A DNA stretch of 64,000 bases, taken from UBA10939 sp050942745. GTDB taxonomy: Bacteria > Myxococcota > Myxococcia > Myxococcales > UBA5297. Below the pieces are notes generated by a model, which saw only the letters and a list, made by a program, of their open reading frames with translations, searched no databases and was not told the DNA's origin. Below are positions 1-7,491 of this stretch, piece by piece (position 1 is the first letter of the stretch; each line of letters begins with the position of its first letter). The position numbers and the translations under genes are program-made. The DNA lies in NCBI GenBank assembly GCA_050942745.1, contig JBMNNX010000003.1:1-64000 (forward strand). Reading direction: 5' to 3'.

Positions 1-132
1 ACCATCGTGCGACCCCCCGAGTTGGTAGGTGGTCCGGTCCGAGGACCATCGTGCGACCCATCGGGTTGATACACGTCCCGGGCTGAGGACCATCGCGCGA
101 CGCCCCGAGTCGGCAGCGGGTCGGAACCGGGC
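1..132. repeat. 44-bp imperfect tandem repeat, three copies
   Basis: The motif ACCATCG(T/C)GCGAC starts at 1, 45 and 89, giving an exact 44-bp spacing; each unit ends in a GAGG- or GTGG-like stretch. A fourth unit from 133 is too degenerate to count. The array touches the window edge, so more copies may lie to the left. From 133 to 314 I see no gene with a plausible ribosome binding site. The open frames across this stretch are side effects of high GC. Confidence 0.75.
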
Positions 133-314
133 GTGGTCGGTCGTCCGCAGGTGCGACGCGACGGGGCACTGTTCGAGAGGCGCGGTAAACGAAGCTCCAG
201 GCCCGGTCGCCCGCCAGCTCGAGCTCCGGCTTTACTCGGCGAGATTCCCTCGTCCTAGACCACCGCGCCTTCGCCGGTCGATTGTGGCAAGCACCGTCCC
301 GCCCCCATCGTCCC

Positions 315-947
315 TCAGGTGGCGGCGCGCAGCGCGACGACGTCTCCCGCGGCAATGCGTTCGAGGTTGCGGGTGATCTTCTCGACGTCCCAGTTCCACC
401 AGGCGATCTGCAGCAGCTCCTCGACGACCTCCGGCGCGAAGCGCATGCGGATCACCCGGGCAGGATTGCCGCCGACGATTGCGTACGGCGGCACGTCCGA
501 GGCGACGACCGCGCGGCTGGCGACGATGGCCCCGTCGCCGATGCGCACGCCGGGCATGACCAGCGCCTCGTAGCCCAGCCAGACGTCGTTGCCGACGATG
601 GTGTCGCCCTTGAGCGGCAGGTCCTCGAGGCGCGGCACCACGCGCTCCCAGCCACCGCCAAAGATCTGGAAGGGATAGGTGGAGACGCCGCTCATCCGGT
701 GGTTGGCGCCGTTCATGATGAAGCGCACGCCGCGCGCGATGGCGCAGAAGCGGCCGATGATCAGCCGATCCCCGAGGAAGGGATAGTGGTAGAGGACGTT
801 GCGCTCGAAGCCTTCGGGATCGTCGGGGTCGTCGTAATAGGTGTAGTCGCCGATCTCGATGTTTGGGGCGCGGACGACGTTCTTGATGAAGCAGACCTGC
901 GGCACGCCGGGGATCGGGTGCGCGGCCTTCGGGTCGGGACCGGACAT
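315..947 (-). CDS. Vat/CatB-like hexapeptide-repeat acetyltransferase
   Basis: A 210-residue cytoplasmic acyltransferase of the left-handed beta-helix (LbH) xenobiotic/streptogramin acetyltransferase type, which transfers acetyl from acetyl-CoA to a hydroxyl acceptor. The family signature NGANHRMSGVSTYPF is visible, with the His expected to act as general base, followed by hexapeptide turns (IVGNDVWLGYEALVMPGVRI, IGDGAIVASRAVV) and YAIVGGNPARVIR near the C-terminus. The start MSGPDPK is chosen because GAGGAGG lies just upstream; an open extension to 1205 has no such site. Length matches the family. The real substrate cannot be read from sequence: many chromosomal Vat-like proteins act on sugars rather than antibiotics, so a resistance role is unproven. 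Confidence 0.9.
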   Translation of the reverse strand: MSGPDPKAAHPIPGVPQVCFIKNVVRAPNIEIGDYTYYDDPDDPEGFERNVLYHYPFLGDRLIIGRFCAIARGVRFIMNGANHRMSGVSTYPFQIFGGGWERVVPRLEDLPLKGDTIVGNDVWLGYEALVMPGVRIGDGAIVASRAVVASDVPPYAIVGGNPARVIRMRFAPEVVEELLQIAWWNWDVEKITRNLERIAAGDVVALRAAT

Positions 948-1233
948 CGGTTGCCTCCTCGGTGCAAGCGATCGGTAGAGGGACGGCGCGCATCTTCGCG
1001 GCACCGGCCGGCCGGCCAGGAAGTCCGATCGTTCGCCATCCTGCGCGCCGGCGCCGCAGCGCGCCACGCCTACACGGTCGGGCTGGCGCCGGGCAACTCG
1101 TCGGTGCGCGGGCTCCTCGCTGGCAGGCCCCTGAGCGATTTCCGCGCGGATCAGCGGAGCCCGCAGCGTTGAACGCGCCAGATGATTTGTGGACAATTCG
1201 TTCATCTCGACGTTTGCCGGCGCCGGAGGTCTT

Positions 1234-1851
1234 GTGAGTCAGACGGTCGATCCAAAGCTGTTCCCGCGAGTCGCGGCGTACATCGCGCAGCTCCCGGACG
1301 GCTTGGCGTCGTATCCGCAGTGCCAGATAAAGGGCGCGCTGTTTCGCTCGGCGCTGTCCTACCTGCCGCTGCCCGAGGTGGAGCCGGGGGCGTTGCCCGA
1401 CGAGGTGTTGAAGCTCGTCCGAGAGCCGCCGCGGCAGAGCGACTGGATCCCCGAGGTCGCGGCGATGGCCTACAACGTCGCCTACGCCGACGCGCGCAAG
1501 CTCTCCGACGCGGAGTTCCTCGACGTCATGCTCGAGGCGAACCGGCGTAGCTTCGCCGGCCCCATCTACAAGATCTTGCTGGGGCTCGCCTCTCCGTACC
1601 TGCTCGTCGCGGCCGGCGGCGCGCGCTGGGGCACGATGCACCGCGGCAGCACGCTGACGATCGAGAAGAGCGACTCCCACGAGTGCGACGGTCGGCTCGC
1701 CTTCCCGCCCAGGCTCTTCACCGAGCTGATGCTCCTCGACTTCTCGCGCGCCATGCAGGCCGCGCTCGAAGCCTCCCGCGCCAAGGAGGCCACCGTCACC
1801 TTGACCGACTGGGGCGAGGAGTTCGGGTTCTATGTGGCGCGGTGGAAGTGA
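1234..1851 (+). CDS. TIGR02265/DUF2378-like myxobacterial protein
   Basis: A 205-residue soluble protein without signal peptide or membrane segment. The order of segments (early VKG/IKG..FRSAL-like stretch, central WIPEVAAMAYNVAYADARKL, later LLGLASPYLLVAAGG, C-terminal EFGFYVARWK) resembles the paralogous TIGR02265 family seen mainly in Myxococcales, whose function is unknown. The start is GTG at 1234, with GGAGG at 1225-1229; an upstream in-frame GTG at 1189 lacks a site. It is divergent from the acetyltransferase. Its stop codon is followed at once by a GGTCGAG heptamer array that also follows the stop of the gene at 23414-26482. The family assignment is by eye and moderate. Confidence 0.75.
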   Translation: MSQTVDPKLFPRVAAYIAQLPDGLASYPQCQIKGALFRSALSYLPLPEVEPGALPDEVLKLVREPPRQSDWIPEVAAMAYNVAYADARKLSDAEFLDVMLEANRRSFAGPIYKILLGLASPYLLVAAGGARWGTMHRGSTLTIEKSDSHECDGRLAFPPRLFTELMLLDFSRAMQAALEASRAKEATVTLTDWGEEFGFYVARWK

Positions 1852-1893
1852 GGGCGACGGTCGAGAGTCGAGGGTCGAGAGTTTGGGTTGAGA
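1852..1893 (+). repeat. GGTCGAG-type heptamer repeat at a stop codon
   Basis: Directly after the TGA at 1849-1851 runs GGGCGACGGTCGAGAGTCGA, then further GGTCGAG units and GAGTTTGG. The same order, TGAGGGCGAC followed by GGTCGAG units and GAGAGTTTG, follows the stop of the unrelated minus-strand gene ending at 23414 (bases 23380-23413). The shared block begins at the stop codon itself in both places. Confidence 0.7.
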
Positions 1894-2090
1894 TGGGGTT
1901 TGGGGTGGGTTGCCCTTTGCGCGCTGGATGCCCGCTCGTCGGCTCTGCCCTCGGCCGCGGCGCGTTGAAGTGTTTGAGGGTGGACTCTGTGGGTCCGCCG
2001 GCGAGACGAGCGGTGTCAGCCGGTTTCGACTGCGGCTAGACCGTGGCCCTCTCACAGCGAGCTGGCGCTCGCGATCACAGGAGGATGCCG

Positions 2091-2543
2091 ATGGCCAAGG
2101 TCGATCCGATTCCGAAGGGCTACCACACGGTCACCCCGTCCATCATCGTGAAGGACGGAGCCGCGGCGCTCGATTTCTACAAGCGCGCGCTCGGCGCCCA
2201 GGAGCTGGGCCGCATGTCCATGCCCGACGGCAAGATCGCTCACGCTGAGTTCAAGGTGGGCGACTCGACAATCATGCTCGCCGACGAAATGGGCATGGGC
2301 GGCGCCTCGCCCCAGACGCTCAACGGCGTGACCAGCTCGTTCTACGTCTACGTCCAGGACGCCGACGCGGCCTTCAAGCGCGCCGTCGACGCGGGCGCCT
2401 CGGTCGTCGCGCCGATGGAAGACGCGTTCTGGGGCGACCGCTATGGCATGGTGCGCGACCCCTTCGGCCATCTCTGGAGCTTCGCCACCCGCCAGCGCGA
2501 GGTGTCCGACGAGGAGATGAAGGAGGCGATGGCGAAGATGTAG
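2091..2543 (+). CDS. VOC-family (glyoxalase/bleomycin-resistance-like) protein, PhnB-like
   Basis: A 150-residue cytoplasmic protein of the vicinal oxygen chelate fold, with two beta-alpha-beta-beta-beta modules: residues about 12-70 (VTPSIIVKDGAAALDFYKRA, then GKIAHAEFKVGDSTIMLAD) and 80-140 (SFYVYVQDADAAFKRAVDAG, then FWGDRYGMVRDPFGHLWSFA). The DPFGHLW..AT ending is typical of PhnB/YdeQ-like members, which include metal enzymes, drug-binding proteins and many of unknown substrate. Of two close ATGs, the one at 2091 is chosen because AGGAGG (2079-2084) sits 6 bases ahead of it; ATG 2085 would touch the site. The C-terminus EVSDEEMKEAMAKM is a short helix. Nothing nearby suggests a pathway. 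Confidence 0.9.
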   Translation: MAKVDPIPKGYHTVTPSIIVKDGAAALDFYKRALGAQELGRMSMPDGKIAHAEFKVGDSTIMLADEMGMGGASPQTLNGVTSSFYVYVQDADAAFKRAVDAGASVVAPMEDAFWGDRYGMVRDPFGHLWSFATRQREVSDEEMKEAMAKM

Positions 2544-2785
2544 AGCCACCATGGCATCCGGCGGCTCGCTCGGGCCGCCGAGCCATCGCTTTTCCGAATG
2601 CCGAGTGGCCGCCCGGCAGGCGGCTGCTCGGGCTGCCGCGCCGGCACTCTCTCACACGACTGGCGCCCTACTCTGGGATCGAAGGTCAAACCGAACGCGC
2701 GTCCGCCTGCACGGCGCTTGGACCGCGCCGTGACAACCCTCGTGCGAGGCGGTCAACGGCTCTTGAAGACCCTTAGCTTTGGCCC

Positions 2786-3130
2786 ATGAAGACCTTCCAT
2801 CACACGGGCGCGCCCGAGTGCCCGCCCAACAGGCCGTTCATGGGCGATGAGGACGACACGGAGCTGCGGCCTTCGGGCGGCATGACGTCGCGCACTCGCC
2901 GCCAGACTCCGAAGACCGGCGGCGGCACGGGTCACAAGGGCGTCCCGCGCGGCGGCAGCAAGCTCGCCTCGCCCGAGCATGCCCCGGGACCACGCGGCGA
3001 CAACCCGAAACGCGGCGAGGCGCTCGGCCACGTCCCCGGCGGCCCCCGTCACAAGGAACGGGGAGTCCCTGCCGGCCACGCGGGCGAGGGCAAGAGCACT
3101 CAAAAGGCGGTCAAGAAGTCGCACACCTGA
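2786..3130 (+). CDS. Small Gly/Lys/His-rich basic protein, unknown function
   Basis: Encodes 114 residues: an acidic patch (GDEDDTEL) near residue 22, then a basic, disordered-looking tail rich in Gly, Pro, Lys, Arg and His with recurring GGTGHKG, PRGGS, GHVPGGPRHKER and GHAGEGK units, ending KKSHT. Codon third positions are strongly G/C, as in confident genes here, which supports real coding. No signal peptide, membrane segment or known domain. The upstream binding site is weak. It stands alone between the VOC gene and a dispersed repeat. A nucleic-acid-binding or desiccation/stress protein is possible from composition only. Confidence 0.5.
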   Translation: MKTFHHTGAPECPPNRPFMGDEDDTELRPSGGMTSRTRRQTPKTGGGTGHKGVPRGGSKLASPEHAPGPRGDNPKRGEALGHVPGGPRHKERGVPAGHAGEGKSTQKAVKKSHT

Positions 3131-3208
3131 CGACATCTTGGCCGGACGCCTTTGCCTGGAAGTGGCGCCCCTCGGCCGTCCGCGGAGGCGAATTTGGCGG
3201 CTTCCGCG

Positions 3209-3375
3209 GGCCCGATCGGCCCGAGAAGGCCCCTGGCTGGCCCCAGGAGCGTTTTGGGGCCGTCAGGCTTGCTTTAATAAGGCTGGGGCTCGCAAAGCCG
3301 CTCCTGGGGCCGCCTGGGGGCCCACAGGGGCCATTTTGAGGCCTCGTTTGCGCCCCGTAACAATACGTATTTACA
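3209..3375 (+). repeat. Dispersed about 165-bp intergenic element, copy 1
   Basis: This stretch aligns by eye with 56582-56745 on the same strand. Shared blocks include CTGGCTGGCCC, GGAGCG(T/A)TT, CAGGC(T/C)T then CTT(T/C)AATA, CGGCTCCTGGGGCC-like sequence, and TAAC..(T/C)GCGTAT or TACGTAT followed by ACAGG. In this copy GGCCCCAGGAGCG (3239-3251) and CGCTCCTGGGGCC (3299-3311) form a perfect 13-bp inverted repeat around about 47 bases. The rest of the 3131-3493 spacer shows no gene. It could be a mobile-element remnant or a structured RNA; neither is shown. Confidence 0.6.
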
Positions 3376-3493
3376 GGCGTTTCTCCGCCGTCAACGCGGG
3401 GCGGCAGCCCTCGGCGCGTCGGTGCCCGGCCCACTACCCTCCTGACGGGGCAGATCCGGTGGCGAGCGCGGCGCCCGGTTGGAGGGCGAAGTG

Positions 3494-3760
3494 ATGCCTG
3501 TCTTCTGCCTGGTCAGGCTCGGCTGGATTCTCGACCCGCCGGAGCCCTATTGCGGCGCCGAGGTCGAAGTCCTCCGCTCGATGGACGGCGAGATCTGGGC
3601 GCTGCGCGTCCTGCGCGACGGGTCGCTCGAAGAGGTCTTCTTCTCCGGCAGCGAGGAGCTGGGGCGCCACCTCCGCCTCGACGGCGAGAACGCGGGCCTT
3701 CAGATCTCATCGGTACGGCCAACGTCGGCGAAGCTCGCCGGCCTCGCCAAGCCCGAATAG
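3494..3760 (+). CDS. Small hypothetical protein
   Basis: An 88-residue protein starting MPVFCLVRLGWIL, chosen because GGAGGG (3481-3486) lies 7 bases ahead of ATG 3494. It appears to be a small beta-rich domain (AEVEVLRSMDGEIWALRVLR, then SLEEVFFSGSEELGRHL). No catalytic motif, signal peptide or membrane segment is visible and I do not recognise the family. Third-position G/C bias supports coding. It precedes the beta-propeller lipoprotein operon by about 215 bases and shares its strand. Confidence 0.6.
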   Translation: MPVFCLVRLGWILDPPEPYCGAEVEVLRSMDGEIWALRVLRDGSLEEVFFSGSEELGRHLRLDGENAGLQISSVRPTSAKLAGLAKPE

Positions 3761-3976
3761 CTCGGCGCAAGCGCTTCAGGGGCGCCCGCGCGCGAGCTGG
3801 AGCTGCGCCGCGCGCGCGACCGCCGCGACCTTCACCACTGCCTCGATCTTTTTGAGAGACAAAGTGCCCGCCAGCGCTCGCCTTCGGGCGCCTCGGTTTT
3901 CCCCGTTCGTTTGCCCCGTTACAATGGCGGTCCCTCTCACGCCGCCTCAGGCGGCCCTTTCCCCGGAGGCGCTCTC

Positions 3977-4972
3977 GTGCGTTGCGCGCGTCTGTTACTC
4001 CTTCCCGCGCTGCTGCTCGCCTGCACCGAGTCCTCGGAACAGACCGAGACCCGGGCCCAGGCCCTCACTTCGACGCCCGTCGCCAGGCTCGTCAACGTTC
4101 GCGAGGTAGCTCGCGGCGACGCGCTCGAGCCCAGGCTCTCACCCGACGGCCGGTTCGTCGCCTTCACCGCCGCGAAGTACGCGGGCATCCGCGTCGCCCC
4201 GGTCGAAGGGGGCCCGGTGACCACCCTCACGACCGAAGCGGGCGCCGGGTTCCGCTTCGCCTGGTCGCCCGACTCGACGCGCATCGCCTACGCGACCCGA
4301 GAGCTCGACGGGGCGAGCCTGCTGCGCGTCGTCGCTCGCGAGGGCGGCCAGCCGCGCACGGTCCACCGCGCCGAGCGGGGCGCGCCGCTGCCGCTGCCGC
4401 GCTTCGATGACAGGGGCGAGCTGCTCTTCGTAGACGGCGCCCGCCTGCGGGCCGACGGCCGCGGACCGGCCACCGAGGAGCTGCCCTCGCCGCGCCTGAC
4501 CGGCCACTCGCGCAAGCTGAACGCCCTCGTGCTCGCCGGCGACAAGGGCATCTTCCTCGCCGAGCCCGACGGCACCCGCGCGCGCGCGCTGCTGCCGGGC
4601 CGCGAGTTCTTCGAGTTCAGCCTCGCACCCGGCGGCGAGTCGATGCTCGCCCGCGAGCTGACCGCCGAGGGCGGCAACCTCTGGGCGGTCAACCTCGAGA
4701 CCGGCAAGCGTACCCTGCTGCCCGGCTTCGACCGCGGCTGCATCCTGCCCTCCGGCCGCATCGTCGCCGAGCGGCTCGAGGGCGACGGGCTGCAGCTCAC
4801 CAAGGGCGAGCTCTGGCTGCTCGACGCCCGGGGCAACGAGCCGCTGCGCATCGAAGGCGTCGGCGTCGCGGTCCCCTACCGCGTTGACTGCGCCCAAGGC
4901 TCCGAGCGCATCGCTTTCGGCGACGACGCGACCAACTCGGTCTTCGTCGCGGATCTGGAGGTGTCGCGATGA
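3977..4972 (+). CDS. PD40/TolB-like beta-propeller lipoprotein
   Basis: A 331-residue exported lipoprotein. The start is GTG 3977, with GGAGG at 3964-3968; the N-terminus VRCARLLLLPALLLAC ends in a lipobox (LLLAC), predicting acylation of that Cys and anchoring in the periplasm or outer membrane. The rest is a chain of propeller blades with PD40 signatures: LEPRLSPDGRFVAFTAA, FAWSPDSTRIAYATRE, FEFSLAPGGESMLARE and a final SERIAFGDDATNSVFVADL. Such propellers usually bind proteins or peptides; no enzyme residues are apparent. Its TGA overlaps the ATG of the next gene (ATGA at 4969), so the two are translationally coupled and probably work together at the cell surface. Confidence 0.85.
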   Translation: MRCARLLLLPALLLACTESSEQTETRAQALTSTPVARLVNVREVARGDALEPRLSPDGRFVAFTAAKYAGIRVAPVEGGPVTTLTTEAGAGFRFAWSPDSTRIAYATRELDGASLLRVVAREGGQPRTVHRAERGAPLPLPRFDDRGELLFVDGARLRADGRGPATEELPSPRLTGHSRKLNALVLAGDKGIFLAEPDGTRARALLPGREFFEFSLAPGGESMLARELTAEGGNLWAVNLETGKRTLLPGFDRGCILPSGRIVAERLEGDGLQLTKGELWLLDARGNEPLRIEGVGVAVPYRVDCAQGSERIAFGDDATNSVFVADLEVSR

Positions 4973-6696
4973 ACGCCCGCATCCTCATCGCCGCGCTCGT
5001 CGCGCTGCTGCCTGCGAGCGCAGGCGCCTCGAAGGTCTTCCTCTGCCCCACGACTCAGAGCACGGCGGTGGGCAGCGGCACGCGCGCTGGCTACGCGCTC
5101 GACGTCGCCAACAAGGCCTCGACCCGCCTGCAGGGCGCCAGCCTCCAGACCCAGGTGCAGGCCGGGCCCATCGGCACCAGCTCCTCGGCGGCCGTCGACG
5201 CGGCCAACACCTGGAACGCCGACGCCTTCGTCTCCGTCGCCTCCAACGCCGGCGGCGGCCACGGCCCGGAGACCTACTGCTGGAAGAACCCGAACACCGG
5301 GAACATCTCGGCCAGTGGTCAGGCGCTCGCCGGCGACATCCAGGATGGCCTGCTCGGCTCCTACACCCTGCCCGACCGCGGCGTGAAGACCAACAGCACC
5401 TGGGACGTGCTCAAGCGCACGACGATGCCCGCGGCGGTCACCTACGTCGTCTTCGACGACTGCACCACCTCGCACTCGAGCCTGCCGAGCAGCGCCTCCG
5501 AGCGAGCCTTCCTCGAATCGACCTCGGGCCGCCAGACCATCGGCACGGGCCTGGCCAACGGCGTGTGCGCCTGGCTCGGCGTCTCCTGCGACGCACCGGT
5601 CTGCACGCCGACCACCGAGATCTGCGACGGCCGGGACAACGACTGCGACGGCCAGATCGACGAGAACAACCCCGGCGGCGGCGCGAGCTGCAGCACCGGT
5701 CAGCCGGGGGTCTGCTCGGCCGGCACCACTCGCTGCAGCAACGGCCGGCTCGAGTGCACCCCGAACGTCACCCCGTCGGCCGAGACCTGCAACGGCAAGG
5801 ACGACGACTGCGACGGCCAGGTCGACGAGAACAACCCGGGCGGCGGCGCAAGCTGCAACACCGGCCAGCCGGGCGCCTGCGCCCAGGGCGTGAAGACCTG
5901 CCGCAACGGCCAGCTCGAGTGCGTCGCCACCCCGGCGACCGAGACCTGCAACGGCAAGGACGACGACTGCGACGGCCAGGTGGACGAGGGCAACCCGGGC
6001 GGCGGCGCAAGCTGCAGCACCGGCCAGCAGGGCATCTGCGCCGTCGGGGTGCAGACCTGCCTGAGCGGCCAGCTCACCTGCGTGGCCACCAGCCCGACGG
6101 CCGAGACCTGCAACGGCAAAGACGACGACTGTGACGGCGAGGTGGACGAGGGCAACCCGGGCGGCGGCGGTAGCTGCAACACCGGAAACCCCGGGGTCTG
6201 CAACGAGGGCGAGAAGCGCTGCCTGGGCGGCAACCTCGTCTGCATGGAGGTCAACCAGGCCACGCCCGAGGTCTGCGACGGCAAGGACAACGACTGCGAC
6301 GGCACGGTGGACGAGGACGTGCAGTCGGGCGGCGACTGCACCACCGGCCTGCCCGGCGTCTGCGCGGCCGGCGAGGCGCACTGCGAGGGCGGCACCTTCG
6401 CCTGCGTGCAGAAGGTCCAGCCCTCGGCCGAGATCTGCGACGGCAAGGACAACGACTGCAACGGCCAGGTCGACGACTCGCCCTCCTGCCAGCCGCCCGA
6501 CGCGGGCCAGCCCGGCGCCGACGCCGGCCTGCCGATCGTCGATAAGGACGCGGGCGTCGAGGAGGACGCGGGCAAGCCGCGCGGCAAGGTGCCTGAGGTC
6601 CCGAACGCCGGGTGCGGCTGCACCGCGGGGCTCGACGGCTCGGCGCTGCTCGGCCTGTTCGCCCTCGCCGGACTGATTCGGCGCCGGCGCGGCTAA
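4969..6696 (+). CDS. Secreted MopE-repeat protein with degenerate amidase-like domain and MYXO-CTERM tail
   Basis: A 575-residue protein with four parts. (1) Signal peptide, residues 1-20 (ILIAALVALLPASAGA). (2) Residues about 21-205, whose order of motifs follows Amidase_3 N-acetylmuramoyl-L-alanine amidases (DRGVKTNSTWDVLKRTTMPA; ADAFVSVASNAGGGHG; a C-terminal IGTGLANGVCAWLGV), but the zinc ligands are gone: SIHAN is SVASN, the PAVLVE glutamate is absent, and no PGHGG motif occurs. (3) Six MopE-type metal-binding units, ETCNGKDDDCDGQVDE-like, separated by GVC..G...C spacers, residues about 217-500. (4) An acidic linker and CGCTAG / hydrophobic segment / RRRR end, the MYXO-CTERM sorting signal. 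Known for the parts: MopE units bind calcium or copper, and MYXO-CTERM proteins are sorted to the surface. A catalytically dead wall- or calcium-binding surface protein is my inference. Confidence 0.85.
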   Translation: MNARILIAALVALLPASAGASKVFLCPTTQSTAVGSGTRAGYALDVANKASTRLQGASLQTQVQAGPIGTSSSAAVDAANTWNADAFVSVASNAGGGHGPETYCWKNPNTGNISASGQALAGDIQDGLLGSYTLPDRGVKTNSTWDVLKRTTMPAAVTYVVFDDCTTSHSSLPSSASERAFLESTSGRQTIGTGLANGVCAWLGVSCDAPVCTPTTEICDGRDNDCDGQIDENNPGGGASCSTGQPGVCSAGTTRCSNGRLECTPNVTPSAETCNGKDDDCDGQVDENNPGGGASCNTGQPGACAQGVKTCRNGQLECVATPATETCNGKDDDCDGQVDEGNPGGGASCSTGQQGICAVGVQTCLSGQLTCVATSPTAETCNGKDDDCDGEVDEGNPGGGGSCNTGNPGVCNEGEKRCLGGNLVCMEVNQATPEVCDGKDNDCDGTVDEDVQSGGDCTTGLPGVCAAGEAHCEGGTFACVQKVQPSAEICDGKDNDCNGQVDDSPSCQPPDAGQPGADAGLPIVDKDAGVEEDAGKPRGKVPEVPNAGCGCTAGLDGSALLGLFALAGLIRRRRG

Positions 6697-6726
6697 CGCC
6701 GCAGCCAGCGCGCTTCCACCGACGTA

Positions 6727-6760
6727 GAGGGCGGCCCGCCCGATGGCGGGCCGCTCTTCT
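6727..6760. terminator. Bidirectional-type hairpin between convergent genes
   Basis: GCGGCCCGCC (6731-6740), loop CGAT, GGCGGGCCGC (6745-6754) is a perfect 10-bp stem that can be extended by GU and GC pairs, followed by TCTTCTT. It lies between the 3' ends of the convergent genes at 4969-6696 and 6784-7443, so it may end both transcripts. Confidence 0.8.
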
Positions 6761-6783
6761 TGCGAGCAAGGGGGGAGCCTTGC

Positions 6784-7443
6784 CTAGAACTGCACGCCGG
6801 CGTTCAGCGTCACCTGCAACCAGTCGGTGCGGTTGTCGGTGAGGCTCGGGAAGGCATCGCCGCCGTAGACGAACTCATAGGTGCCGCGCGCGCCGATGAG
6901 GAAGTCGGTCGCGAGGCCAATCGGCAGGTGGAAGTCCAGGCCGAGGCCCACGGGGATGGACCACACGGTCTCGTCGGTGACGAAGACCTCGGGGCCGGTG
7001 TTCGTAAACTGCGTCAGGCCCACGCCGCCGAACGCGTACGGCTCGACGAGGTTGGCGAAGACCGGGCTGATCTTGAGGATCGCCTGGCCGCCGTTGAGGT
7101 TGACGCGGTTCTGGCCGCCGGGCAGGTCTGCGGCGGTCATGAACGTGGCGCCCTGGTATGCCAGCTCGAGCGCGAGCGCCGAGACCGGCTCGATGGCCGC
7201 GACCACGCCGTAGGCGGGGCCGGTGCCCAGGATGTCGCCCGCGTCGCCGGGGAAGGTGCGGAAGCCGCCGAGCGCCTGGACCTCGAGACCGCGGTCCTGG
7301 ACCTCGTCGCGCACCACCGGCTCCTCGAACGTCACGGTTTCTTGCTCTTCTTCGATGACCACTCCGTTCTGGGCGACGGCGCTGGCGGGTAGCATCAGGG
7401 CGGCCGCCGCAAACGCCGTCAGTATGGCTTTCGCTTTGCTCAT
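6784..7443 (-). CDS. Outer-membrane beta-barrel protein
   Basis: A 219-residue protein with a clear signal peptide (MSKAKAILTAFAAAALMLPA, cleavage after ASAVAQ), a short acidic N-terminal stretch (VIEEEQETVTFEEPVV) and about eight alternating amphipathic strands rich in Gly, Tyr and aromatic ends. It finishes NAGVQF, the C-terminal Phe used by the BAM machinery. A strong GGAGGGGAAACG precedes the ATG. It resembles small OmpA/OmpW-type barrels of unknown substrate. It lies 48 bp downstream of the lipoprotein gene at 7492-8244 in the same direction, so the two probably form an operon. Confidence 0.85.
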   Translation of the reverse strand: MSKAKAILTAFAAAALMLPASAVAQNGVVIEEEQETVTFEEPVVRDEVQDRGLEVQALGGFRTFPGDAGDILGTGPAYGVVAAIEPVSALALELAYQGATFMTAADLPGGQNRVNLNGGQAILKISPVFANLVEPYAFGGVGLTQFTNTGPEVFVTDETVWSIPVGLGLDFHLPIGLATDFLIGARGTYEFVYGGDAFPSLTDNRTDWLQVTLNAGVQF

Positions 7444-7491
7444 CGTTTCCCCTCCATTCTCCAGCCGCAGCGACCGCGGCGCCGCAGCCCG

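Noticed and set aside
315..947. Calling the Vat-like enzyme an antibiotic-resistance gene
   Set aside because: The fold and signature are shared by many housekeeping acetyltransferases, and no resistance context is present.
5700..6623. Minus-strand Ser/Pro-rich repeat protein opposite the MopE gene
   Set aside because: Its repeats merely mirror the MopE repeats on the other strand; no signal peptide or ribosome binding site.
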